Both the position numbers and the translations under genes were made by a program. A stretch of 7,855 nt of DNA from Firmicutes bacterium UBA1535. Its GTDB lineage: Bacteria; Bacillota; Clostridia; Tissierellales; Sedimentibacteraceae. The notes under the pieces were generated by a model. That model worked only from the letters and a program-made list of their open reading frames with translations. It ran no database searches and was not told the DNA's origin. The stretch is from the NCBI GenBank assembly GCA_002323775.1, contig DCPV01000212.1:1261-9115 (forward strand). Reading direction: 5' to 3'. Shown here piece after piece: positions 1 through 5,467 of this stretch; position 1 is the first letter of the stretch, and each line of letters starts with the position of its first letter.

Positions 1-1032
1 TAAAGACTCTGGCCATACCCAAAAAGTTAATCCAGATACTCCGTTAACCTCTGGAACAGGAATCCCCCAGTTAACATTACCAGACAGTCTGAAAGGAACC
101 AATGTTTTTCCAGTGCGGTATCTAATTTCATTTTCTGCTAAAATTGAAACCGCTCTGTCCAAGCTGACTAAATCATCAAAAACCAATGTCCATGATGCTT
201 TCTGTTCATCTTCTATAACACAAAAAGACGGCATACCATCGAGTTTTTTTACTTCCTCTACTAATTCCTTTTTTATATAAATAGATGGTTTTTTTAAAAA
301 CTCACGTATAATTTTAATCAAATCTTTACGGCAACAAGGGTTTTGTTCCCATAATTGAAGTGTATTTTTAATTTCATTTTCATATGATGGTAAATCAAAA
401 AACCAATTCTTAACAGCCACACGCACCGGCTTCTTTCCTGATAAAACACTTATCGGATTAATTAATGCGTCAGGATTATATTGATGTCCAAGAGAACATT
501 CGTCAGCATATGCAATCTCTGATTTGCATCCTTGTATCGGGCACTGACCATGAACCTGTCTTCCATTAAGAAAAACATTTTTATCATCATCATAAAATTG
601 AAATGTCTGCTCTAATTTCAACGATTCACGTTCATATAAACGAGTAAACAGAGAAGTAGATAAAGCGGAATGAATCTTTCCTGCTTCGTTTAAAGCTGAA
701 GCTCCAAAAAGATCAAGTGAAATCTGATATTTGGAAAGAGTTTCTTTTTGATTCAAATGGTTTTGGGTTACATAATCTGTTATAGTTCCAAGAAAACCAT
801 CTGATACTGCTTGTTCATATCCGACTTCAATTGCACTGCCATAACAATCAGTGCCTGAAATAAAAATGACGTTTTCTGAGCCAATTCTGTCTCTTAAAAA
901 GCGAGCGAATATGTCCGCATGGACAAATACTCCACCGACATGTCCGAAATGTAATTCTTTATTACCATATGGCATGCCAGCAGTAATAATTGCTTTGTTA
1001 GGAAACGATGGTCGTATTAATGTATGATCCAT
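1..1032 (-). CDS. Methionyl-tRNA synthetase-like protein, N-terminal part (runs off left edge)
   Basis: I translated the minus strand from ATG at 1032; all 344 codons to the window edge are open. Class I MetRS features appear in family order: MPYGNKELHFGHVGG (residues 20-34, with HFGH as the HIGH motif and the conserved Pro-Tyr before it), SGTDCYGSAIE (59-69, cf. GTDE.GT), a zinc-knuckle-like segment with C164, C169, C179 and H183, then INPISVLSGKKP (191-202), WFFDLPSY (210-217), NWGIPVP (321-327) and WVW (338-340, the methionine-pocket Trp region). KMSKS and the anticodon-binding domain would lie beyond the window. Known family role: ATP-dependent charging of tRNA-Met in the cytoplasm. Oddities are a CX4C...CX3H knuckle instead of two CX2C pairs, Cys64 where Glu or Ala is usual after GTD, and an apparent insertion of about 65 residues between WFFDLPSY and NWGIPVP. 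It may be a MetRS paralogue rather than the housekeeping enzyme. The start is fixed by TAG directly before ATG 1032. Confidence 0.87.
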   Translation of the reverse strand, partial: MDHTLIRPSFPNKAIITAGMPYGNKELHFGHVGGVFVHADIFARFLRDRIGSENVIFISGTDCYGSAIEVGYEQAVSDGFLGTITDYVTQNHLNQKETLSKYQISLDLFGASALNEAGKIHSALSTSLFTRLYERESLKLEQTFQFYDDDKNVFLNGRQVHGQCPIQGCKSEIAYADECSLGHQYNPDALINPISVLSGKKPVRVAVKNWFFDLPSYENEIKNTLQLWEQNPCCRKDLIKIIREFLKKPSIYIKKELVEEVKKLDGMPSFCVIEDEQKASWTLVFDDLVSLDRAVSILAENEIRYRTGKTLVPFRLSGNVNWGIPVPEVNGVSGLTFWVWPESL

Positions 1033-1064
1033 CTATAAACCAAATAGACACGTCTAAAAGGCAT
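1017..1064 (-). CDS. Possible 15-codon leader peptide overlapping the MetRS-like start
   Basis: An ATG at 1064 lies 11 nt after GGAGG and opens MPFRRVYLVYRWIIH, ending with TAA at 1017-1019, 13 nt inside the MetRS-like gene in another frame. It could be a real translated leader that couples initiation at ATG 1032, or simply a decoy start buried in the hairpin loop. The peptide is rich in Arg, Tyr and Ile and has only the initiator Met, so it does not look like a methionine attenuator. The spacing is slightly long. Existence as a protein is uncertain. Confidence 0.25.
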   Translation of the reverse strand: MPFRRVYLVYRWIIH

Positions 1065-1080
1065 ATCTATTTGTTCCTCC
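1041..1080 (-). promoter_or_regulatory. Shine-Dalgarno plus intervening hairpin at the MetRS-like start
   Basis: Minus-strand GGAGGAA (1080-1074) is the only strong ribosome binding site, but it lies 43 nt from the ATG at 1032. Directly after it CAAATAGA (1073-1066) pairs perfectly with TCTATTTG (1048-1041), an 8-bp stem with a 17-nt loop. If the stem forms, GGAGG is brought to an effective 10 nt from ATG 1032 (2 nt before the stem plus 8 nt after it), and the competing ATG at 1064 is held in the loop. A second, smaller dyad, TAGAC-2nt-GTCTA (1045-1056), overlaps and is an alternative fold or a DNA operator. Confidence 0.5.
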
Positions 1081-1101
1081 AATCTTTTAAATTTGCTTTT
1101 T

Positions 1102-1130
1102 ATTATAGCAAACTCTATTTAATAAATCAA
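1102..1130 (-). promoter_or_regulatory. Sigma-A promoter of the MetRS-like gene
   Basis: On the minus strand TTGATT (1130-1125) is followed after exactly 17 nt by TATAAT (1107-1102), which is preceded by TG plus one base, an extended -10. This is close to the vegetative consensus. Transcription should start near 1095, giving a 5' leader of only about 60 nt. I see no T-box or S-box consensus in it, so a long tRNA- or SAM-sensing leader is unlikely. Confidence 0.72.
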
Positions 1131-1775
1131 CATTATATTTAAAAAATAGATATTCTGTTAATAAAAGGGATAGCAAAATGGATAGATAAGTTAGTTTGCT
1201 GTAAAACAGATATTTTAGCATATGAAAAAATAAAGAAATGTTTGATAGCATATAAAAATTTTTTGTAAAAAATAATACTTTTTAATAATAAGTTGTATTA
1301 TACAGAATTTAAAGGAAGGCTTTATAAGGAGTATATATTATAAATAATTGGAGCTTGGAATTTCAAATAAAATCAAAGTTGCAATATAATTCAATTTCAA
1401 TACAAAAACAAAAAGACATCTATTTTGCAAATACAACACATTTTTTATTTACAAAGTAATTTATTAATTTTATTTTCTAAATTTTACAATAAAATCTATA
1501 CAGCACTAATAATTCTTTAGATAAGCTTTTTGAGAATCATACATGCTAATGCTGTAATGTAAATGAAAAGTGTGAATAAATATGTCAAAAAATAATGTTA
1601 TTAAACTATTATGACAATTATTTACACTAAACCTTAATAAAATAAATGCTTTTAAACACTTTAGATACATATTTGATAAATCAATCCAAATGGATATGAC
1701 TAAACGAGAAAACATGGAAAAAATTCGTCTAAAAAAATGTTGACAAACCACGAAATGAAAAAAGGAGTAAGCGTA
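1131..1775. other. AT-rich spacer without a convincing gene
   Basis: Most of this stretch is very AT-rich with frequent stops. The longest frame on the minus strand (about 97 codons, reaching into the acetyltransferase) is a Phe/Ile/His/Cys-rich string typical of AT-rich noncoding DNA and has no ribosome binding site. AAGGAG at 1326 is followed only by a 13-codon frame. A near-repeat TAGCATAT occurs about 30 nt apart near 1217 and 1247. I see no terminator, tRNA or riboswitch consensus. The only supported content is the probable promoter of the acetyltransferase near its right end. Confidence 0.6.
1673..1700 (+). promoter_or_regulatory. Candidate promoter of the acetyltransferase
   Basis: TTGATA (1673-1678) is followed after 16 nt by TATGAC (1695-1700, four of six matches to the -10 consensus). 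Two small dyads, TTGAT-2nt-ATCAA and ATCC-4nt-GGAT, overlap the spacer and could be an operator. A perfect TTGACA at 1740-1745 is closer to the gene but has no -10 at the right distance, so it was not chosen. Confidence 0.33.
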
Positions 1776-1779
1776 ATGA

Positions 1780-2325
1780 TTGAAACTACACAAAATCACC
1801 TACGATAATCTGGAAGCAGTATTAGAGTTGAAATTGGAAGATGCTCAGAAAGACTATGTGGATTCCGTCATCTATAGCTTGATCAAAGCCTATGTGAATA
1901 TAACTAACGACATGAAACCCCCTATGCTCTTTGCTATATACAACAATGATGAGGTTATAGGATTTGTAAAGATCGGGTTTTATGAATTGACAAAAGACTT
2001 CTTTTACGATGGTATGTGCAAAGAGTTTGGCGATAAGGCCACCTATGGAATTGACAGCTTTATGATTGACAAGAAATACCAAGGCAAAGGGTTAGGCAAA
2101 CAAGCCATTGTAAAAATTATTGAATTTTTAAAATCTTTCCCACAGGGCAAAACGGATACAATTTCTGTATCTTATTGGATGACAAACGTAGCCGCCCGAA
2201 AACTGTACGCATCAGTTGGTTTCGTGGAAACAGGAGATATATGGGACGGAGTAACATTTGAAGCTTGGAATTCAAAGAGAGAGGACATAGAAGACGCAGA
2301 AGTAGGTGCAAGATTTAGATTATAG
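1780..2325 (+). CDS. GNAT N-acetyltransferase, BltD/PaiA (polyamine acetyltransferase) type
   Basis: This 181-residue protein has a GNAT fold. Residues 91-110 carry the acetyl-CoA motif A, with QGKGLG (101-106) after IDSFMIDKKY, and ARKLYASVGF (139-148) is motif B with the usual catalytic-type Tyr143. The order and N-terminus (LKLEDAQKDYV near 17-27) resemble BltD/PaiA spermidine/spermine acetyltransferases, which detoxify polyamines by transferring acetyl from acetyl-CoA in the cytoplasm; substrate identity here is inference. The tail after GDIWDGVTF is somewhat longer than in BltD. The start is unusual: the in-frame start is TTG 1780, directly after an in-frame TGA and 12 nt from GGAG (1764-1767). 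An ATG at 1776, 8 nt from the same GGAG, is out of frame by one base. Removing G1782 would give a normal MIKLHKIT start, so the ATG may be the ancestral start, frameshifted. Confidence 0.85.
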   Translation: MKLHKITYDNLEAVLELKLEDAQKDYVDSVIYSLIKAYVNITNDMKPPMLFAIYNNDEVIGFVKIGFYELTKDFFYDGMCKEFGDKATYGIDSFMIDKKYQGKGLGKQAIVKIIEFLKSFPQGKTDTISVSYWMTNVAARKLYASVGFVETGDIWDGVTFEAWNSKREDIEDAEVGARFRL

Positions 2326-2340
2326 CAATTTTACTGACAT

Positions 2341-2403
2341 AAGCGTGATGTAATCGTGCCTTTACTGTTTCGTGAATCATCGCCATGCGTGACAAAGCAT
2401 TGA
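2341..2403. other. Less AT-rich island after the acetyltransferase, possible coding relic
   Basis: Bases 2341-2400 contain 27 G or C of 60, clearly above the flanking spacer. On the plus strand a 20-codon open stretch (KRDVIVPLLFRESSPC...) ends at TGA 2401-2403, in the acetyltransferase frame but separated from it by stops TAG 2323 and TGA 2335. The minus strand is also open for about 23 codons. There is no start codon with a ribosome binding site. It may be the end of a gene fragment carried in with the acetyltransferase; the origin is not recognised. Confidence 0.3.
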
Positions 2404-2404
2404 T

Positions 2405-2451
2405 AAAAACACATTTATACACTAAAAATTATGTAAATAAACGTGTTTTTT
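2405..2451 (+). terminator. Probable intrinsic terminator of the acetyltransferase
   Basis: AAAAACAC (2405-2412) pairs with GTGTTTTT (2443-2450), and an inner ATTTA (2413-2417) pairs with TAAAT (2434-2438), leaving AAAC as a bulge. A run of six T (2446-2451) ends the structure. The stem is AT-rich, so its strength is moderate, but its position 80 nt after the stop fits. Confidence 0.45.
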
Positions 2452-2875
2452 ATGAAATAACACTGTAAATAACACTATTACACTGTGACTATATGATGAG
2501 CTTTGAAGCTAATTAAAAAATAAATAAAATATAGGTAATTACTTTACATAATAAATAGTTCTTTATACTTATTTTATCAGGTATTAAAATTGAGTTAAAG
2601 ATTAAAAATATGGTTATGTAAGTATGTCATGAGATACGATAAACCAGAATGTAATAAAGATTTAATACTTAGTTATTTAAGACAAATATCATTACAAAAC
2701 ATAGATATAGCACAATTCGAAATAGATTTAGCAGGTTCATTTTGAACGACGGGAAGAATTCTGAACATTTTCATTGGAATATTTAGATTTTTACCGTCAT
2801 TTTTTATGCTAAAATTTTGTAATTACAATGTTTTTTGCATTTTTTGTTTTTTGATAAATATTGTACACCAAGATA
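2452..2875. other. AT-rich spacer between the acetyltransferase and the small hypothetical gene
   Basis: It holds three ACACT-type units (2460-2466, 2472-2478, 2480-2486), a short possibly degenerate frame listed separately (2629-2787), and a perfect 12-bp palindrome TTGTAATTACAA at 2817-2828 that could be an operator for the gene at 2904. No clear -35/-10 pair for that gene stands out because the stretch is dominated by T runs. Confidence 0.5.
2629..2787 (+). pseudogene. Short, possibly degenerate reading frame
   Basis: ATG 2629 opens 38 codons to TGA 2743-2745. The peptide has ordinary protein-like composition (MRYDKPECNKDLILSYLRQI, then SLQNIDIAQFEIDLAGSF). The same frame continues past the TGA for 13 more sensible codons (NDGKNSEHFHWNI) to TAG 2785-2787. 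There is no good Shine-Dalgarno sequence. Protein-like text interrupted by a stop suggests the N-terminal remnant of a decayed gene. I do not recognise the family. It could also be a small intact gene or chance. Confidence 0.27.
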
Positions 2876-2893
2876 AAAAGTCAACTTAAAAAA
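2876..2893 (+). repeat. Left copy of an 18-base repeat flanking the small gene
   Basis: AAAAGTCAACTTAAAAAA here matches AAAAGTCAAGTTAAAGAA at 3186-3203 at 16 of 18 positions in direct orientation. It equally matches the reverse complement of 3216-3233. The small gene at 2904 is therefore bounded by related repeats. In RNA this copy could pair with 3216-3233 in competition with the local hairpin. Confidence 0.5.
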
Positions 2894-2903
2894 TTTCGAG
2901 ACA

Positions 2904-3161
2904 TTGCAAATTGAGAATAATAATGAGATAACTATGTATATATCTGAGAATAATAACGATACGATTGATACAGTAAATTTGGTAATAAATAATAAATTTA
3001 TTTTAGATCTAGAATCATTAATTCAAATGTCCTTAAAAGAATTAGATAAATATGTAATTAATGGAAAAATATTTAATATAATTATTGAAAGCATTCAAAA
3101 ATTGGGGATTAAAAATGATGAATTTAATAGTTATATAAATGTTTTGAATAATAAGTTCTAA
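2904..3161 (+). CDS. Small Asn/Ile-rich hypothetical protein
   Basis: This is an 85-residue frame from TTG 2904; an alternative start is ATG 2934, giving 75 residues. Neither start has a strong Shine-Dalgarno sequence, and the frame is closed upstream by TAA 2874. The N-terminal 25 residues are polar and Asn-rich; residues about 30-70 alternate hydrophobic and charged residues (LESLIQMSLKELDKY, then IFNIIIESIQKLGIK) and look helical. There is no signal peptide, transmembrane helix or cysteine, so a small soluble cytoplasmic protein is expected. I do not recognise a family. The gene sits between two copies of an AAAAGTCAA(C/G)TTAAA repeat and ends 24 nt before a strong hairpin. Its protein-like amino acid pattern argues for a real gene, the poor start signals against. 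Confidence 0.5.
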   Translation: MQIENNNEITMYISENNNDTIDTVNLVINNKFILDLESLIQMSLKELDKYVINGKIFNIIIESIQKLGIKNDEFNSYINVLNNKF

Positions 3162-3185
3162 TAGATTTAGTCCAAATTATTTATT

Positions 3186-3233
3186 AAAAGTCAAGTTAAA
3201 GAAATGTTTTTATAATTCTTTAACTTGACTTTT
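3186..3233. terminator. Perfect 18-bp hairpin, probable terminator
   Basis: AAAAGTCAAGTTAAAGAA (3186-3203) and its exact reverse complement (3216-3233) are separated by a 12-nt loop. The arms begin with AAAA and end with TTTT, so either strand would give a stem closed by a short U run. It follows the small gene's stop by 24 nt, which suits termination there. The low GC content and lack of T after the stem make it less typical than the hairpin at 4647. Confidence 0.5.
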
Positions 3234-3253
3234 CAACAGAATTAACGCATTAT
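3225..3253 (+). promoter_or_regulatory. Weak candidate promoter of the lipoprotein gene
   Basis: TTGACT (3225-3230), inside the right arm of the hairpin, is followed after 17 nt by CATTAT (3248-3253, four of six matches). TATAGT at 3251 is a better -10 but would need a 20-nt spacer. The gap to the gene leaves a leader of about 35 nt. Confidence 0.3.
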
Positions 3254-3295
3254 AGTTATAAATAATACGTTTGGAAAGAAAGGAATATTTTAATT

Positions 3296-4405
3296 ATGAA
3301 AAAACAATTTTTGATATTATTATCGTGTTTTTTGTTACTGTTTCTATCATCTTGTGAAACCATAAATAAAACAAATGGAAGTGATTCAATTACTGGGGAT
3401 AAGCCGGGTGAAATAATAAAGGAAATCTCGATAAACAGGAGTTCTAATCAAGCGAATGGTGGTAGAATTAGCTATGATAGTAAGAAAATATACTATGCTA
3501 ATGATGGAAAATTATACAGTATTAATAAAGATGGTAAGAATAAAAAGGTTTTATTTGGTAAATATGAAGTATATGGTTTTGAAATTTACAAAGATAGGAT
3601 TTATATTGATTTTAAAAATAATGGTCTTCGTGGGATTTGTTCAATAAACATGGATGGTAGTGATGAAAAATATTTAGATATAGAAAATTTAAATCTTATG
3701 GGAGAACATTGGTATCTTGGATTTATGGTAAGTCATGGTTATATATATTATTACTTTGGTAATTATTATGGAGGTAGTAACCCTGAATGGGAGAAAGAAT
3801 TATATTTAGATTGTAATAAACTATATAGATATAATATTGAAGATGGTAAAATTGATGATCTTAATATCTTTTTTGGAGATGCCTCACTGCCGATAGTATA
3901 CAATGATAAACTATATTTGCATGATGAGCAACATTTAGATAAGCTAATTGAAATAGACGGAGATAAAATTAACTCTATTGAATATAGATTAGGTGAACAC
4001 AAAGAATATGGAGTGTTTTCTTTACAAGTGGCTAATGAATATTTCTATTATCATAATTCGGATCAGATTTATAGGAATAAGTTAATTAATGCAGAAAAGA
4101 CTGAAATAGTTTTAGAAGTTAAAGGCTTTATTGAATATATGAATGTTACAAAAGAATATATCTTTTTTACAAACGCAATGAGAGATAAAGAAGGAAAAGT
4201 AGTTGCTCAAATCAATAGAATAAAGCATGATGGAACTGAGTTAAAAATAATATTTGAATATTTAATAGAAAAAGAAAGAACTCATTTTATAGCTTCGCCA
4301 ATTTATGTAGTAGATGATTTAATATTATATAAGCGTTTGGATTCTAGCGAAAAAGAAATAATAGTGATGGATTTCGAAGGGAACATTTTTGATTGGGATT
4401 TATGA
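3296..4405 (+). CDS. Secreted lipoprotein with DUF5050-like beta-propeller repeats
   Basis: The protein has 369 residues. MKK plus a hydrophobic stretch (4-17) ends in the lipobox LSSC, so signal peptidase II should cleave before Cys20 and the mature protein be lipid-anchored outside the membrane. The remainder contains recurring units of the form (K)IYY...LY.I..DG...K.L: clear examples are YYANDGKLYSINKDGKNKKV (about 66-85), ICSINMDGSDEKYLD, LYRYNIEDGKID, INRIKHDGTELKIIF and IIVMDFEGN near the end. Such repeats, typical of clostridial DUF5050-type proteins, fold as propeller blades. Tyr and Phe are abundant, as usual in surface proteins. Ligand or role is unknown; no catalytic motif is visible. 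GAAAGGA (3278-3284) lies 11 nt before ATG. It appears to be transcribed alone, with the terminator at 4647 as the first good stop downstream. Confidence 0.83.
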   Translation: MKKQFLILLSCFLLLFLSSCETINKTNGSDSITGDKPGEIIKEISINRSSNQANGGRISYDSKKIYYANDGKLYSINKDGKNKKVLFGKYEVYGFEIYKDRIYIDFKNNGLRGICSINMDGSDEKYLDIENLNLMGEHWYLGFMVSHGYIYYYFGNYYGGSNPEWEKELYLDCNKLYRYNIEDGKIDDLNIFFGDASLPIVYNDKLYLHDEQHLDKLIEIDGDKINSIEYRLGEHKEYGVFSLQVANEYFYYHNSDQIYRNKLINAEKTEIVLEVKGFIEYMNVTKEYIFFTNAMRDKEGKVVAQINRIKHDGTELKIIFEYLIEKERTHFIASPIYVVDDLILYKRLDSSEKEIIVMDFEGNIFDWDL

Positions 4406-4646
4406 TATAAAAATTAAGAATATCTAATTTAACAGATTATCTATAAACTATTTTAAGACTAAATTATTATAAAGTAAACAATAAAAGAAGAAAAATAATG
4501 TGTAGAAATAATATTGATTTTAAGAATAATATAACTTAAGTGACTTTGTTAGCTAGATTAAATTTGCATAGTATAAAATAACAACATATTAAGTAGTTGT
4601 AATGTGTTTTTGTAGATAGACAAAACTTATGTTGAGAATAATAATA
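4406..4646. other. AT-rich spacer between converging genes
   Basis: No gene, strong hairpin or promoter pair is visible. A weak ACAAC...GTTGT dyad lies near 4580-4600. The stretch mainly separates the lipoprotein gene from the shared terminator. Confidence 0.5.
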
Positions 4647-4694
4647 AAAAGAGCCACGCAAGTCTGTTATAGATACAGATTTCGTGGTTCTTTT
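4647..4694. terminator. Strong intrinsic terminator of the ABC operon, probably bidirectional
   Basis: AAAAGAGCCACG (4647-4658) pairs with CGTGGTTCTTTT (4683-4694) with a single G-T wobble, and an inner TCTGT (4663-4667) pairs with ACAGA (4675-4679). On the minus strand the stem runs into TTTTTATTATTATT, a good U tract 8 nt past the permease stop. On the plus strand it ends in TTTTATT, which would also stop transcription from the lipoprotein gene. Confidence 0.85.
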
Positions 4695-4702
4695 ATTAAG
4701 TG

Positions 4703-5467
4703 TTACACCTTCTTTTTGTTAAATACAGCAACTGCTCCGATAATTAACGTGACTATCAGTACTGTACAGACAATAACTGCGGGGATAAAATCTGCTGGGT
4801 CACCAGCTCCCGATAACAGTGGCAAAGTTCCGCCAGACAGAGTAACTGGATTGAATTTAGCTGTCTTTGGTAAAATTGACACGATGTTCAGCACGACAAC
4901 CACCCCCAAGCATGAAAGCAAACTACCGTAAATATTGCCGAACAGCGTACCACCAAAGATCAACAGTGCAAGTATTAATTCACCGAATAGCCAAGGAGCG
5001 GCGAATGCGAGCAATGTGTTGCTTAACTTACTGATTTCCCAAAAATACGCTGTATAGGCAAAACATACACCTAGAGACAGCAGGTACGATAGCGTCCACA
5101 AAACTGTGGAGGAGAAGAATTTAGATAATATCACTGTTCGTCGTTTGAGTCCTTTTGTAAGCAGATTAATTAGCGTGCCTTTGGAAAATTCATTTGACAT
5201 AATCCCACAGAACAGTATAACCAACACCAATATGCCTATTTGACCGATGTTCTTGAAAAATTGCGCCCAAGCGTCAAATGCTGTAGGCTCTGGAATTTGG
5301 ATAACAACTTCGGTGTCGCCTAAAGACTTGATTATTTCAGGAGTAAGTTTCGCAAGCAATGGAGACATAATTCCAAAAATCAAGAATACTGCAAGTAAGA
5401 TATATAAACGAAATGTCGCTGTGCTTTCGTAAAACTCTTTTTTGCTAAATGCTATAAACTGTTTCAT
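4703..5467 (-). CDS. ABC-2 type transporter permease
   Basis: The 254-residue membrane protein has six predicted transmembrane helices at about 21-39, 74-92, 119-140, 152-173, 178-199 and 228-249, with a larger outside loop between the first two. The segment NEFSKGTLINLLTKGLKRR (92-110), continuing to KF, is the hallmark cytoplasmic coupling region of ABC-2 exporters (E..KGT...LL..G..R). The C-terminus is a basic tail, NKKKV. It should pair with the ATPase encoded immediately upstream to form an exporter; substrate is unknown, with antimicrobial peptide, antibiotic or lipid-like molecules as precedents for the family. ATG 5467 overlaps the ATPase stop as ATGA, and GGAGG (5479-5475) lies 7 nt before it, inside the ATPase gene, so translation is coupled. 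It is the last gene of the operon. Confidence 0.9.
   Translation of the reverse strand: MKQFIAFSKKEFYESTATFRLYILLAVFLIFGIMSPLLAKLTPEIIKSLGDTEVVIQIPEPTAFDAWAQFFKNIGQIGILVLVILFCGIMSNEFSKGTLINLLTKGLKRRTVILSKFFSSTVLWTLSYLLSLGVCFAYTAYFWEISKLSNTLLAFAAPWLFGELILALLIFGGTLFGNIYGSLLSCLGVVVVLNIVSILPKTAKFNPVTLSGGTLPLLSGAGDPADFIPAVIVCTVLIVTLIIGAVAVFNKKKV

Noticed and set aside
1033..1150. T-box or S-box riboswitch for the MetRS-like gene
   Set aside because: The predicted leader is only about 60 nt, and no T-box core (GGTGG..CC) or S-box-like structure is visible.
1350..1370. AGCTTGGAATT shared with the acetyltransferase 3' end (about 2263-2273)
   Set aside because: The exact match is only about 11 bases and the flanks do not translate into similar protein, so it is probably chance.
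1740..1768. Perfect TTGACA as promoter of the acetyltransferase
   Set aside because: No -10-like sequence lies 16-18 nt downstream; that position is the ribosome binding site.
1506..1799. 97-codon minus-strand frame upstream of the acetyltransferase
   Set aside because: It is rich in Phe, Ile, His and Cys as expected from AT-rich noncoding DNA, has no ribosome binding site, and overlaps the promoter and start of the real gene.
2629..2787. Selenocysteine read-through of TGA 2743
   Set aside because: There are only 13 codons after the TGA, with no recognisable selenoprotein family; decay or chance is simpler.
2904..4660. TTGAGAATAATAAT shared at about 2911 and 4631
   Set aside because: It is a 14-base low-complexity AT-rich match without flanking similarity.
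4629..4931. 100-codon plus-strand frame over the terminator and permease end
   Set aside because: It runs through the terminator hairpin and antisense to the permease, whose helices and coupling motif are clear.
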